Source of the DNA: Parus major
Lineage: Eukaryota > Chordata > Aves > Passeriformes > Paridae
Direction of reading: 5' to 3'
Assembly (NCBI RefSeq): GCF_001522545.3
Contig: NC_031778.1
Location: forward strand, 21,974,247 to 22,038,246
Length of the DNA stretch: 64,000 nt
Shown here: positions 12,576 through 23,126 of the stretch, piece after piece
Numbering within the stretch: position 1 is the first letter of the stretch
How the letters are laid out: each line of letters starts with the position of its first letter
Program-made: the position numbers and the translations under genes
The notes under the pieces: model-generated
Seen by the model: the letters and a program-made list of their open reading frames with translations, nothing else
Told to the model about the DNA's origin: nothing
The model's database searches: none

Positions 12576-13003
12576 TGGGATCCCAGGGCTGGAGCCCCTC
12601 TGGAGCCGGGCTGGGAGAGCTGGGGATGCTCACCTGGAGAGGAGAAGGGATCAGAGAGAGCTCAGAGCCCCTTCCAGAGCCTGAAGAGGCTCCAGGAGAG
12701 CTGGAGAGGGACAGGGGACAAGGGCTGGAGGGACAGGACACAGGGAATGGCTCCCAGTGCCAGAGGGCAGGGCTGGATGGGATATTGGGAAGGAATATTC
12801 CAGGTGTAAAGCTGGGAGGGTGTAAAGCTCTGGCACAGGGTGCCCAGAGCAGCTGGGGCTGCCCCTGGATCCCTGGGAATGTCCAAGGCCAGGCTGGACA
12901 TGGCTTGGAGCAGCCTGGGATGGTGGAAAATGTCCCTGCCATGGTGCCATAATGGGATGATCCTTAAGGTCCCTCCCAACCCAAAACCATTCCATGGCCC
13001 CAG
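12576..13003 (+). mobile_element. CR1 LINE 3' region, sense
   Basis: Shares most of its length with the copy at 7873-8302, including GATCAGAGAGAGCTCAGAGC and GGCTCCCAGTGCCAGAGGGC, and ends with 'CCAACCCAAAACCATTCCAT'. A short internal duplication of the GTGTAAAGCT motif (around 12805-12828) distinguishes it. Frames through it are CR1 remnants and not host genes. Confidence 0.92.
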
Positions 13004-14733
13004 GATCCACGGGGGAACAAAGTAAGATGTTGCTTCATGGTGGTTTGGGCAAAGATGCTTAAATACCACAGCTAATCCTGGCTGGAATGAGCATCCTGGG
13101 TTTGACATGAAATGTTGGATTTTCAGTTCATTTTTCTGAAATGAAATATTGCTCCAAGGAAGCTGGTAATAAAGTAATACCCACGTGAAGGAGAACACAG
13201 TCATCTCAGTAGAGCTGTAAATACAAGCCTGGTAGTTTATTTAGATGAATCAGCTCCTTCTATAGAGCAAATCTGTCTCCCATCTATAAATGGATGTGAT
13301 TTAGATTACAGATTTATTTCCCTCAGAGGTTTAGCGTTCTTAGTATCTAGATTTAAACCTATTTTCTTGCCCTGTGGCCTGTGTTTTTTATTACTAAAGC
13401 TATTTTTGCTTTTTAGTATCTGGAACCATGGCTGGGAAGATGATAAATACATCTAGGGCAGGTACCTGTGAAACTTGTGTTTTCTGAGCTGCAAATGTGC
13501 ATTTTTCAGCCTCACTGGTCTATTGGTCTTTGATATTCCCTGTCCTGTGTTTTATTTTCCCCTCTGCTATTTAACATTCCAATTTGAGATGTTGATTTCC
13601 TTGAACTGTTCTCCATCTATTGAGCTGTGAGTGTTCAACAGCACCCATTGTGAGACACAGAGTTGGATTTTATCAAGGTTCATTTCTGGGAATGCCACCA
13701 CACTCAGATCTCAGCCAGAGCTGGGTGATGCTCTCCCTTTCCACAGGCAGGTCCTGCAAAACCTGAGTTCTTCACTCCCTGCAAGCTTTAAAAGGCAAGA
13801 TATAACTGCACAGCTGGGCACTGAAAATGGGTGGCAATGGCCAATAAATGAGTTACTAAAAACACATCTTTGATATTGCTTAGAACAGGGAAAAAGCCTT
13901 GTGTGAGCTCACATCCAGAGCACTGGTGTTTGGTGTTTGCACAAGCTGGGAGTAAAAGTTTGGAGTTTGGAAATCAAAGCTGCCTTCAGCACCCTGAGTG
14001 TGAGCTTGGATAAGAGAACCTTCACAGGAGTAACCAGCCTGATAACTTAGCTATGAAATGCTTGTTGAGGCAAGAAAATCTTGAATTTTACTGCTTTGGT
14101 AATTAAATCTGACCAGAGAAATAGTGAAACTTTAGTTTCTACAAGTTATCTGGGCCGGTGTGTCCATCCCTGAATACATTTCCCCACCTTTCTGACTTTT
14201 AACCCACATTTTCTGGGTTTTGTACCTTTTACCTGCAGCAGCAACTTACATTTCTCAATGTCAGTTCTTCCAATGTATCTTTTTACTTATTTCTGCCCAT
14301 TTCTTCATTGCTAGATATGAACTTGCCTCTCACACTCCTTGTTGAGATCAGCTTGGGTGAGTTGCTCCTCATCCTCTGGATGCTGGCCACAGAGGACAAG
14401 TGGCACTCATGAGGCATTAAAAGTTGTTCTAACAGATCAAAAACTTCAAGTAATGGAGTCTTCATTAATTCCTCAAATAATTCCTTCTAGACTTGTGTTC
14501 TTAAAAAAAAAAAAAAAAGGTTTTAAAAAGCTTTTTCTGGTGTCTAATTAGAATTTTCCTTCCTGCAGTCTGAGGTCCCCAAAGCTTTCCTGGACACAGA
14601 CAATGGGTAATTCCCTCCTTGCAGTGCAGGAGGTACTTGGGGGTTGTTGTCACAGCTTCCCTCAGTCCTCTCTGAGCTAAAATAACCACACAGATCTGCC
14701 TTGTTGTCTCCTTGAGCCATAGATTTGCTGGAC
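13004..14733. other. intergenic, no gene seen
   Basis: AT-rich unique sequence. A 16-A run lies near 14503-14518. No repeat family or convincing exon was recognised. Confidence 0.5.
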
Positions 14734-14772
14734 AAATCTAAATCATAAATCTAAATCATAAATCTAAATCAT
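14734..14772. repeat. 13-bp tandem repeat, 3 copies
   Basis: Three exact head-to-tail copies of AAATCTAAATCAT. An A-rich low-complexity stretch follows at about 14843-14905. Confidence 0.95.
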
Positions 14773-16457
14773 ATTTACAGTGCTTTTCAGCATAAATATG
14801 TTTAAATATATCCTTAACTTCTTTGTTTTGTCACAGAGCTGCATTTAAAATAAAAATGCATTTTAAAAAAGTTTAAAATAAAAAATAAACTAAAAATAAA
14901 AGTCATTTAAAACTGATCTCCAGTTTTGTCTCTGCTGGCAGGGGGTGTCCCCCAAATCCCACCATGTCGTTCCCATCACGCAGGTGACAGCAGAGGGACC
15001 TGCCTGGCTGAGCTCAGCCTCCCCTCGGGGGTAACCCCGGCCTCCCACCTGCTCTGCACAGTTTAATCTCGACTTTAATGAGCTGAACACCTGCCTAGAG
15101 CCCGGATTTATGAAGTGCCCTGTGCTGCTCTGCTCTGGGGCTGCAGAAGGAGCTTTGTTCTTGTCCAGGGTGTCCTGGCCACTGCTCACCTCCCGTCCCC
15201 TCCGCTGGCAGCCCACTGATATCATTATGTTCCTGATTATTATTAGTTTATTTTATTCTGGGTGGAAATAATGCTGTCCTGTTCTTCTATCCTCCCTTTG
15301 CTGGCAGGCAGGGAGAACAATTGTCTTTTTCAATTTCCTGCTCCTGGGCTGTTTTCCACGGCGCCTCAACGAGAGCTGTTGGGGTTTGAGGTTCACTGCT
15401 CAGACTCTGCAAACATCTGTCCTCTCCCATTATGATCCAGCCCCTTACCCTCCTGTCCCTGCTGTTAACTCCCTGCTTGACACCTTTAATAACCCTAATT
15501 AAATAATGGATTCAACATTCTGGCCTTGTGTTGCTGAAATCTTCCTCCCAAGAATCAACATTTCCCCCTGGTTTTCCTCTTCTCTTTGCTCTTGTTCTAC
15601 TCTGCCTTGGAATATATTTCTTTTATTATTTTATAATTAAAAAAAATATATTTTTTCTCCTTTCATGTTTGTGCAATTGTATTTTTCAATGCTCTTGATT
15701 CCACTAATTGCTCATAAAAGTTTATACCTATATGGATGTATGTAGTAAACCTTCTGAAATTAGTGATAATATCATGATAGCTCCCATGATTTTTTTTTTA
15801 AATAACTTTTTTCACCCATAACATTTCCCAGAATATTTTTGCAAAAATGCATGATTCCTTGGTATATCAAAATATATAAGATTTTATATAATAATATAAT
15901 TTTTTTTCTCTTTCTTTACTCTTCCTTTCATTTCTGAGCACCCTGTACCCTCTCAGTATCCTACAATAATCAGCAGAGAGCTCAGAATGCATAAGAAAAT
16001 ACCAACATTCATGTAAAAAGGAAATTTAATTATAATCAGAGCTTAGTTTTGGCTCTGCTTGAGATTGTTTTTAAGGGCAGAAGCAGACTTTGTAATTGGG
16101 CAAGTATGAAGTGTATTGCTTCTCAAATGGGCTTCAGTAATTAAATAAGATTTTCTAAAGGGCAGCATCATGCTGCCTCACTTCAATGAATTTTTACAAG
16201 GATACAGGAAGAGATTTCAGATGGCTTTGGCCAGTTTTTGCTAGAATAGATCAGTGTTATATTTATGGCTTTAAATGATAAGAGCAAATGTTGGTTTGTG
16301 CTGTGAGGTTTCAGCAGTTTTGTTTTATGTGCTGGCTGCAAACCTCGGGATAAATTCTCAGGTTTGACTGGCACTGGGAAGAAATACATTTAAATTTGTT
16401 TTTTTTAAAGTGCCATGAAATAGTGAGAAGGTTTTGTGAAGAGAATTTGGAAGGTAA
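14773..16457. other. intergenic, AT-rich
   Basis: Mostly AT-rich, especially 15,610-15,910, where A/T homopolymers and ATAT-like stretches dominate. A more GC-rich 250 bp at about 14,930-15,210 holds a 111-codon minus-strand frame with no recognised content. Confidence 0.5.
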
Positions 16458-16590
16458 GGACAGAACCACGGAAGGTTTGGGTTGGAAGGGGCCCTGAAGC
16501 CACCCCTGCCATGGCAGGGACACCTCTGGCTGTCCCAGGCTGCTCCCAGCCCCTTCCAGCCTGGATTTGGGCACTTCCAGGGATGCTCTT
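16458..16590 (-). mobile_element. CR1 LINE 3' fragment, antisense
   Basis: 'ACAGAACCACGGAAGGTTTG' then 'CTGCCATGGCAGGGACACCT', 'CTGTCCCAGGCTGCTCCCAG' and 'GGGCACTTCCAGGGATGCTC'. About 130 bp, 5'-truncated. The central part expected between the first two blocks is shortened relative to other copies. Confidence 0.88.
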
Positions 16591-18837
16591 GAGTTTCAAG
16601 TGCCTGAGAGTTTGAATTTATAAACACAGGGCCGTGGCTGTGCTGGTGCAGTCAAAGAGAGCACGTTCTGATGGTGCTTCCTTGGCTTTGGAGTGAAGGA
16701 AAGCAGCAAACCCAGATCTCTGCTGAGAGCTTGCAGAAACAGCAGGAGGAGATTGTTGTGCTTGGGCCAAAACATGGGAAAAAAACAATGCTGATGGATT
16801 TAAAATGAAACATCTCCTAATTTTTAATTGTGATCTTATCAATGAATTCTCAGTTCAGCTGCTGTCTCCTCAGCCTCCTTAAATTCCATTTTCCAGGTGC
16901 TGTGCTCGTGGTGCTGCCCTGCTTCGCCCCTGCTGCTGTTCCAAAGGAGTAACAAAGGTGTCTCCTTGGAAGCTCCAACACTGTGGGATCAGAAATCTTT
17001 CCAAGGAATTAAAAAGGTGGGGAAAAATAATAAAAAAAAAAAAAATCAATGCTGAGTGCTCTGTGATTTGCATTTCAGCTTTTAGCCTTTCCCAGCTTCA
17101 GAGCACGAGTGCATGGGATGATTTTAATGAAGATGTATGGAGCCAGAGTCTCTGTTTCAGCAGTTCCTGCTGTCCCCCAGGTAATTAGCTGAGACACAGA
17201 GCTGCTGCTGCTGCCTTTGCCTGGCAGTGGGCAGGAAATCCGAGTTGTTGTCATGGGGATGCTGAGGGTCAGCACCTCAGTGCCAGCAGGACCAGGCTCT
17301 TCCCCCAGTGGAGCTGCAAAGGTGTGGGAAAGCCCATCCCTCTCCTTTAGCCTCTCAAGGCATTTTCCTGCCTCACAGTTTCATCCACACTGCTACTAAA
17401 TGGCCAAACAACAGGGCATTGTCTTCCCCTGCTAGGAAAATGTTGAAGCTGTAATGCTGTTGGGAAAATGAGGTTTGATTTTTATCACTCACCTGAACCC
17501 TAAGTCACTCACAAAAACCATGACCTGTAATCCTGGATTCAAGGACTGGGCAACATATGGTAGAAATCCTGCTGATTTTAACTCAATTATTTCCAGCTAA
17601 AGGAGAGAGGCTGTGTCACAAACCTTACAAAACCTCCGTGGGTTTTGCTGCCCCTTTTTGGCAGTGCCCACAAAACCCTGCATTGTGTGAGACTCTTGGA
17701 AAGCCCAGCAGGAGATTTAGGGGGAGAATCCTCAGTTAGAGAGGCCTGGCATCAGCTGGTTCAGACATTTATCCCTGCAAGGGAAGGCTTTGGAGTGGGA
17801 TCTCCCCTGCCTGTGCACAGCCAGGTGCTGCAGTGTTAAAAGGGAATAACAATTAACAGGTTTGTAATGCATTTCTGGTCCTGGACGTGCCTCACAGGCA
17901 GAAACTTCTCTCCCTAATGAAAACTCTTTTAAAATGTTCTGTTCTCGTTGCTTTGTTGTACAAAGATCCAGGCTGTGCCCTTCTGCCTTTCCCCATTATC
18001 CAGGGTGCTGGAGCTGAGGTCAATGTGAATGAAGCTCTTGGCTTTGTCTAATTAGAAGAGCTCTCAGAGGAAGGTTATTTCAGAGAAGCCCTAATAAATG
18101 GTAATAATAATATGCATTTCTTGGAAAAGAGGCTTCTCTTAGTGCTCCATTAGGGCTTGTCTAAATACAAAAGTTCTGCCTTAGAACATTAGGTCTCATC
18201 AGGTCTTCTGAGTATTGTACCTGCCTTCCATTTCCACTCTGAAAAAGCTCATTACAAAACCATAGCCCTGCTTTAAATAATAATGAAAAAGCAGGTGCAG
18301 TGGTGATGCTCTGCAAAGAATAATCTGGAAGTTCAAATTTTAAGAACAGTCAGAATTTTACATTTGTGTCCAGAAGCTGAGGTTGAGTGAATCCAGCAGG
18401 GATGGTGCAGCAAGGGAATTCCTTATCTCAGTTTTCCTGTCCTGTAAATAAAACTGGAAGATGGAGCCTCCCTGAACCTCACAGACATAAAACAAACACA
18501 TGCAACACCTTTGAAATCGATTCATGCCATGAAAAATGCATATGTTGGAATTCCAGCAGGTGAAATGCATTCCAGCTTATAATGGCAAACACTTCCTTTC
18601 TCAAAGTCCTGTCAATATAAATTATCACTGCATGAATTAGACTGCATTTAAATGAGATGTGCTACCACTGTTTCCCCAAACTGCATCTTTTCAAAAGCTG
18701 TTTTAATCTGCAGGAGCCAGACTGTAAATTAACCAAAAACAGCCTAGGAAAAGCAAATATTGGTGCAGAGCAAGGTATAGACTTTATTTTTATTGGGTTT
18801 TAGCTTGATGTTGGACTAGTGCAGGGAAAACTGTTAA
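16591..18837. other. intergenic, no gene seen
   Basis: A 102-nt AG...GT-bounded frame at 17079-17180 was considered but has a weak polypyrimidine tract and no partner (see rejected items). No repeat was recognised. Confidence 0.5.
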
Positions 18838-18920
18838 ACAGATAAAAAAAAAATCAGATTTTTTTTTTTGTTTTATCTGAAAACAGATTTTTTTGTTTTA
18901 TCTGAAAACAGATAAAAAAA
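18838..18920. repeat. short tandem and inverted repeat, hairpin-forming
   Basis: Two head-to-tail copies of a unit that starts CAGATTTTTTT and ends TTTTATCTGAAAA (18855-18883 and 18884-18908, differing in T-run length). TTTTATCTG and CAGATAAAA are reverse complements separated by AAAA near 18895-18917, giving a 9-bp stem that continues as a T/A-rich stem after one mismatch. Confidence 0.85.
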
Positions 18921-21900
18921 TCCATAGTGAGAGGGGTGTGATGTAGCCACAGTAGCTACTGATTTCTGTCACCTGATTTTTCTATGCTTACATCTTTTTT
19001 TTTTTATTATTTTTGCGCTGCTTTATTGACTCTGAATATAACAGAACATTTTTCTGCTCTGCATATCCTATTTTTTTTATTTATATTTTTTTTTAGTTTC
19101 CTAATTAGCAGCTTGATTTCACAGTCACCATAAAATTGGTGCTGGACAGGACAGATCCATTGGATCCTGGCTCTCTAAAGAGGATGAAAAGTGTGATGTG
19201 CTGGTACAGGTACCGTACACATTGTAAGAAAAAGCAAGCAAAAATAGATTCCTGAAATGTATTGTTTGCTTCTGGGTTTTTTTTTAAGATATAAAAATCT
19301 ATCAAAGCCTGATTTCCTCTAAGCTGAGTAACTCTCTTGCCTGGCTGGCTCCTTGGTGCAGGGAGAAGACTGGGCTCTGGCTGCACATCACTAAATTGCT
19401 CTAAAAGCTGCAGCACACTGAAGAAATGCCTTCCCAGATCTCTTGCAAATGAAGGCAGCAGTTGTCCTCAATAAATCCCTTTTCAAGCCATGGATCTGTC
19501 CTTGCTCAGGTGTTTTCTGCACTGGATTGACTCAGTATTGACTTCCTAAGGCTTTGTTCCTTCTGCTTTGCAATAGACAAGCAAGGGCACTTTCAAATGG
19601 TTCTGGATCATCAAAGCACTGAAATGATAAAGAGAATTTATCTGCTAGGTTTTTATGCCTTTATTGTGAAAAATATCGAGGCGCAATTTCCAAACATTAT
19701 ATTTGTAAACTCAGAATTTCCAAGAATGCCGATGTTGCCCTGGCTAAGGAGAAGACTTGCACTGCAGTTGTTCAGTGTGAGATGAAAGATAAAAAGGGAT
19801 AAATTGCTTTTGTGTCCTTGTCTATTTTCAAACTCTCCAAACAAGTATCTTTGCCTTTTAGGATTGAAATTCAGGCAGGAAAACCCCTGGGCTCAACACC
19901 AGGTATTGGCAGTGCACTGTGAAGGGAGAGAAATGCCTTCAGTGCCAGAGGTGTGTGCTGCCTCTCTCTGTGTTTTGTAGTGAGTATTTAGAGTATTTAC
20001 TGGTTTTATGGAAGAACTCTCAGCTGCTCCCAGGGATGGGAACAAACTGCTGCTGTCCACATGTGCCTGCACAGGAATTACGGCTCCTAAGTAGCCAAAA
20101 TTCCCTCTGAACCTCTGGATCTGTGATTTTTACAGTGCACCTAGAAGGATGTTCATCATTACGTGGTTTTCAACAGACAGCTGGGTCTAAACTTCACCTC
20201 ATTCAAACTGCAGCATCTAAATGCTTGTTCTGATATATTTTTTCATTATTGTTTGGACTCTTAAAGTGAAGCTTTATTTGGCAGACTGGGTAGAAAGTCA
20301 GTGATAATCTACAGACACCAAAACACTGTTGCACTCTGTAAAATATTGCTGTAGGCAGACTAAATTCTGTTTGTATTCTGCCCATGAAGCAGGACTAAAG
20401 GTCTCTATTTTGGTGAAGATCAGTGTATTTTTCTTCCTACCAAGCTATTGAGCACTGTCACTTTTCAGCTGGCATCACTTCACTGACTCTCCCTTTTTTC
20501 TACCTAAAAGCAAATAGTGAAATTAAAGATAAGAGTTTTGTTAGTGATTATTTCTGCTTCTTATTTCTCTCAGGCAAAGTCTCATTAAATTCCCTCTGGT
20601 GAAAAGGCAGCCATCTGTTTTCCCTGATTGTAGCTGTGCCGTGTCCACCTGTATCCGATATCATCCTGCTATTGGGGCTCCTCGGGGAAACACAAATTTT
20701 GCTGCCTGGTTCAGTTTGTCTCTTTCCAATCAATAGAAAAACAGGAGTGGAAAGAATTTTATCACTGGAAGGCTTCACTGGAGATTCCTTGGCTTTCACA
20801 GAATTCTGTGTGAGTGCAGCCATCCTCCCGGGCATGGATCACTGGGAAAGCATCCACACCGCTTCAGGTGGGAAATTTCTGTCCCAGTGACGTAGATCTG
20901 AGACTCTTTGAGATCAGGGTGTCATTATGAGAGCTGTTATGAGATATTTTATATGATTTTTGTATCTGTTTGGGTCCCTGTAGCTGTGATCTGATAGGAA
21001 CATGCTGGGGGCCTGTTCAGTGCTGGGTTTGCAGCAGTTCCTGCTGTACCTTTGATTTGTCAGCAGGCAGCACTTTTATGGCAGCTCTGTTGAAATTCAG
21101 CTCCACCTATTAGAAACAATAATCGTGTTTAAGCCAGTACAGACAAAGCACTCCCGTGAAGTAGTAAGGTGTGACTGGATTAATTTGCTTGTGACTGGTT
21201 TATTTGTGCATCTTTTATGAGGGTAATTACAGCCTTCCACCTGAATAATGGGAAACAATTGTCTGTCCAGGCTGGAGGAGGGGAAGGGGGGTTGGGATGG
21301 GCATTTTCAGGTCCCAGTTACAGGGAGCAGGATGTCCATTGTCCCATGGATCCTGGGAATTCACACAGGGCTGGGTCCATCCCCAGGTCCTGGCTGGGGC
21401 TGAGGGGGGCACTGGCCAGGTGTGACCAAATCACAGAACCCCAGGATGATAAGAATTAATTAATTTAATTTTTTTTTCTGTAATTTTGGCTCAAGATTGG
21501 CTGGTTCATTTCAACTTCATGTTGTTCCTAGGAACTATGGTGGAAAAGCTGTTTGGAATAGCAGCCTGAAAAATGCCAACCTTAAGTTGTGTTTCAATCC
21601 TCCAAAGCCTCTGCAGTCCAAGCAGGTGAGAAAGGAGCTCATCCCAGAGATTTTGTTGAGAACTCAGGGTGGCTGCTGTGTTTTCCTGTGCATATCATAT
21701 TCTATGTGCCACTAAATTACTGATAATTGAGTGCAGAGTGTGGGGGGGATTATTTACAACTTTGTCCTGTCAGAGTGACAAAAAGCAGCCTTGAGGTGCT
21801 GCTTGCTCTGCTCAGCTCCACACTTCCAATATTTCCTCAAGGCTATTGCTCCTGTCTGCTGCCACAGACCTACATCAGCATTTCCATACCATTACCTTCA

Positions 21901-22208
21901 GCGAGGAGCATTCCCTTAATTCCTGCCTTGTTTAGTCCTAGACTATAAATAAAACTAATGGCTCAGGAAAGCGAGCCTAGCAGAGCCCTGCCCTGGAGGC
22001 TACTCAAAACCTGAAAATTTCATTGGTTTGACAGTCTTTACAGATGAACATCTAATCTATAATAACCATAATGCCAGTTGGAAATCCATAATTACGGCCC
22101 ACTCTGAGCTGTGGCACAGCAGATGAGGAATAATGTCAAGCACTCTGCTGGAGGAAGTGCACCCAGAGCGTTTGTCAGGCCATTTTCTCTGTATGATTCT
22201 TACTCTGG
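18921..22208. other. intergenic, no gene seen
   Basis: Unique sequence with T-rich runs near 18,990-19,095. No domain-bearing frame was found. The segment 22,025-22,150 is rich in TAAT-type motifs with few homopolymers and could be a conserved non-coding element, but one sequence cannot test conservation. Confidence 0.45.
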
Positions 22209-22226
22209 CTCTCTCTCTCTCTCTCT
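22209..22226. repeat. (CT)9 microsatellite
   Basis: Nine uninterrupted CT units, followed by a short C run. Confidence 0.95.
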
Positions 22227-22627
22227 CCCCAACTCCCCAGCCAGTATGATGAGAAAATAAATACAGATATTTATGCCCATTTCTGGGAATGCAGTTGTCT
22301 CAGCACATACAGCACCCAGGAGGGCTGTAAGAAATAAATTCGTGATCTACGGTGGGGATGTGCCAGGCAGGATGCATGTCTGTTTGACTGCTGCTAAGGA
22401 GCTAAATATTTCAGATGAGGAAGGTTTATGGTGCTGTGAATGTCACTGATATGTCAAAGGAACAATAAGCTTGTGGAGCTTTTAGGGGTTTATTCTTCAC
22501 CCTGCTGCTGGGAGCTGCTGCAGAGGGACTTCCAGTGCTGGGAAGTCAACAGAACCTCTCCAGAAGTCGTGAGCACAACATTTCGGTGATAGAAATTTGT
22601 AGAATCCTAGAATATCAAAATCCAAAC

Positions 22628-23126
22628 TGTGTGGGCAGCAGGTGAGGGAGGGAATTCTGCCCAGGTGAGACCCCAGCCCTGGCCTCCAGCACAGGAGGGA
22701 GCCCAGAGGAGGCACCAAGGGGATCAGAGGGATGGAAAGAGGCTGGGAGAACTGGGATTGTTCAGCCTGGAGAAAAGAAGCTTCGGGGTAACCTAATTTT
22801 GGCCTTCCAGTGCTTGAAGGAGCCAACGAGAAAGATGGAAAAGGACTTTTTACAAGGGCCTGGAGCAACAGGACAAGGGGGAATGGCTTCACACTGACAA
22901 AATTGGTTTAGATAGGATATTGGGAAGGAATTGTTCCCTGTGAGGGTGGGGAGGCCCTGGCAAAGGTGCCCAGAGCAGCTGAGGCTGCTCCTGGATCCCT
23001 GGCAGTGTCCAAGGCCAGGCTGGAAGGGGCTTGGAGCAGCCTGGGACAGTGGAAGGTGTCCCTGCCATGGCAGGGGTGGAAGTGGGTGATCTTTGAGGTC
23101 CCTTCCAAAGCCTTCCATGGCTCTGA
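22628..23126 (+). mobile_element. CR1 LINE 3' region, sense
   Basis: Runs from a GGGCAGCAGGTGAGGGAGGG start through 'TTGTTCAGCCTGGAGAAAAG', 'AAAAGGACTTTTTACAAGGG', 'GGAATGGCTTCACACTGACA' and 'GGATCCCTGGCAGTGTCCAA' to 'GGTCCCTTCCAAAG'. About 500 bp. The 5' part resembles the start of the copy at 7765, while the ACTTTTTACAAGGGCCTGGAG block matches the copies at 38.9 and 49.25 kb. Confidence 0.92.

Noticed and set aside
12535..13204. Long minus-strand frames (up to 180 codons)
   Set aside because: Antisense to a CR1 copy, with no host-protein features.
17079..17180. 102-nt segment bounded by CATTTCAG and CAG|GTAATT with an open frame
   Set aside because: Weak polypyrimidine tract, no partner exon, and no recognised peptide.
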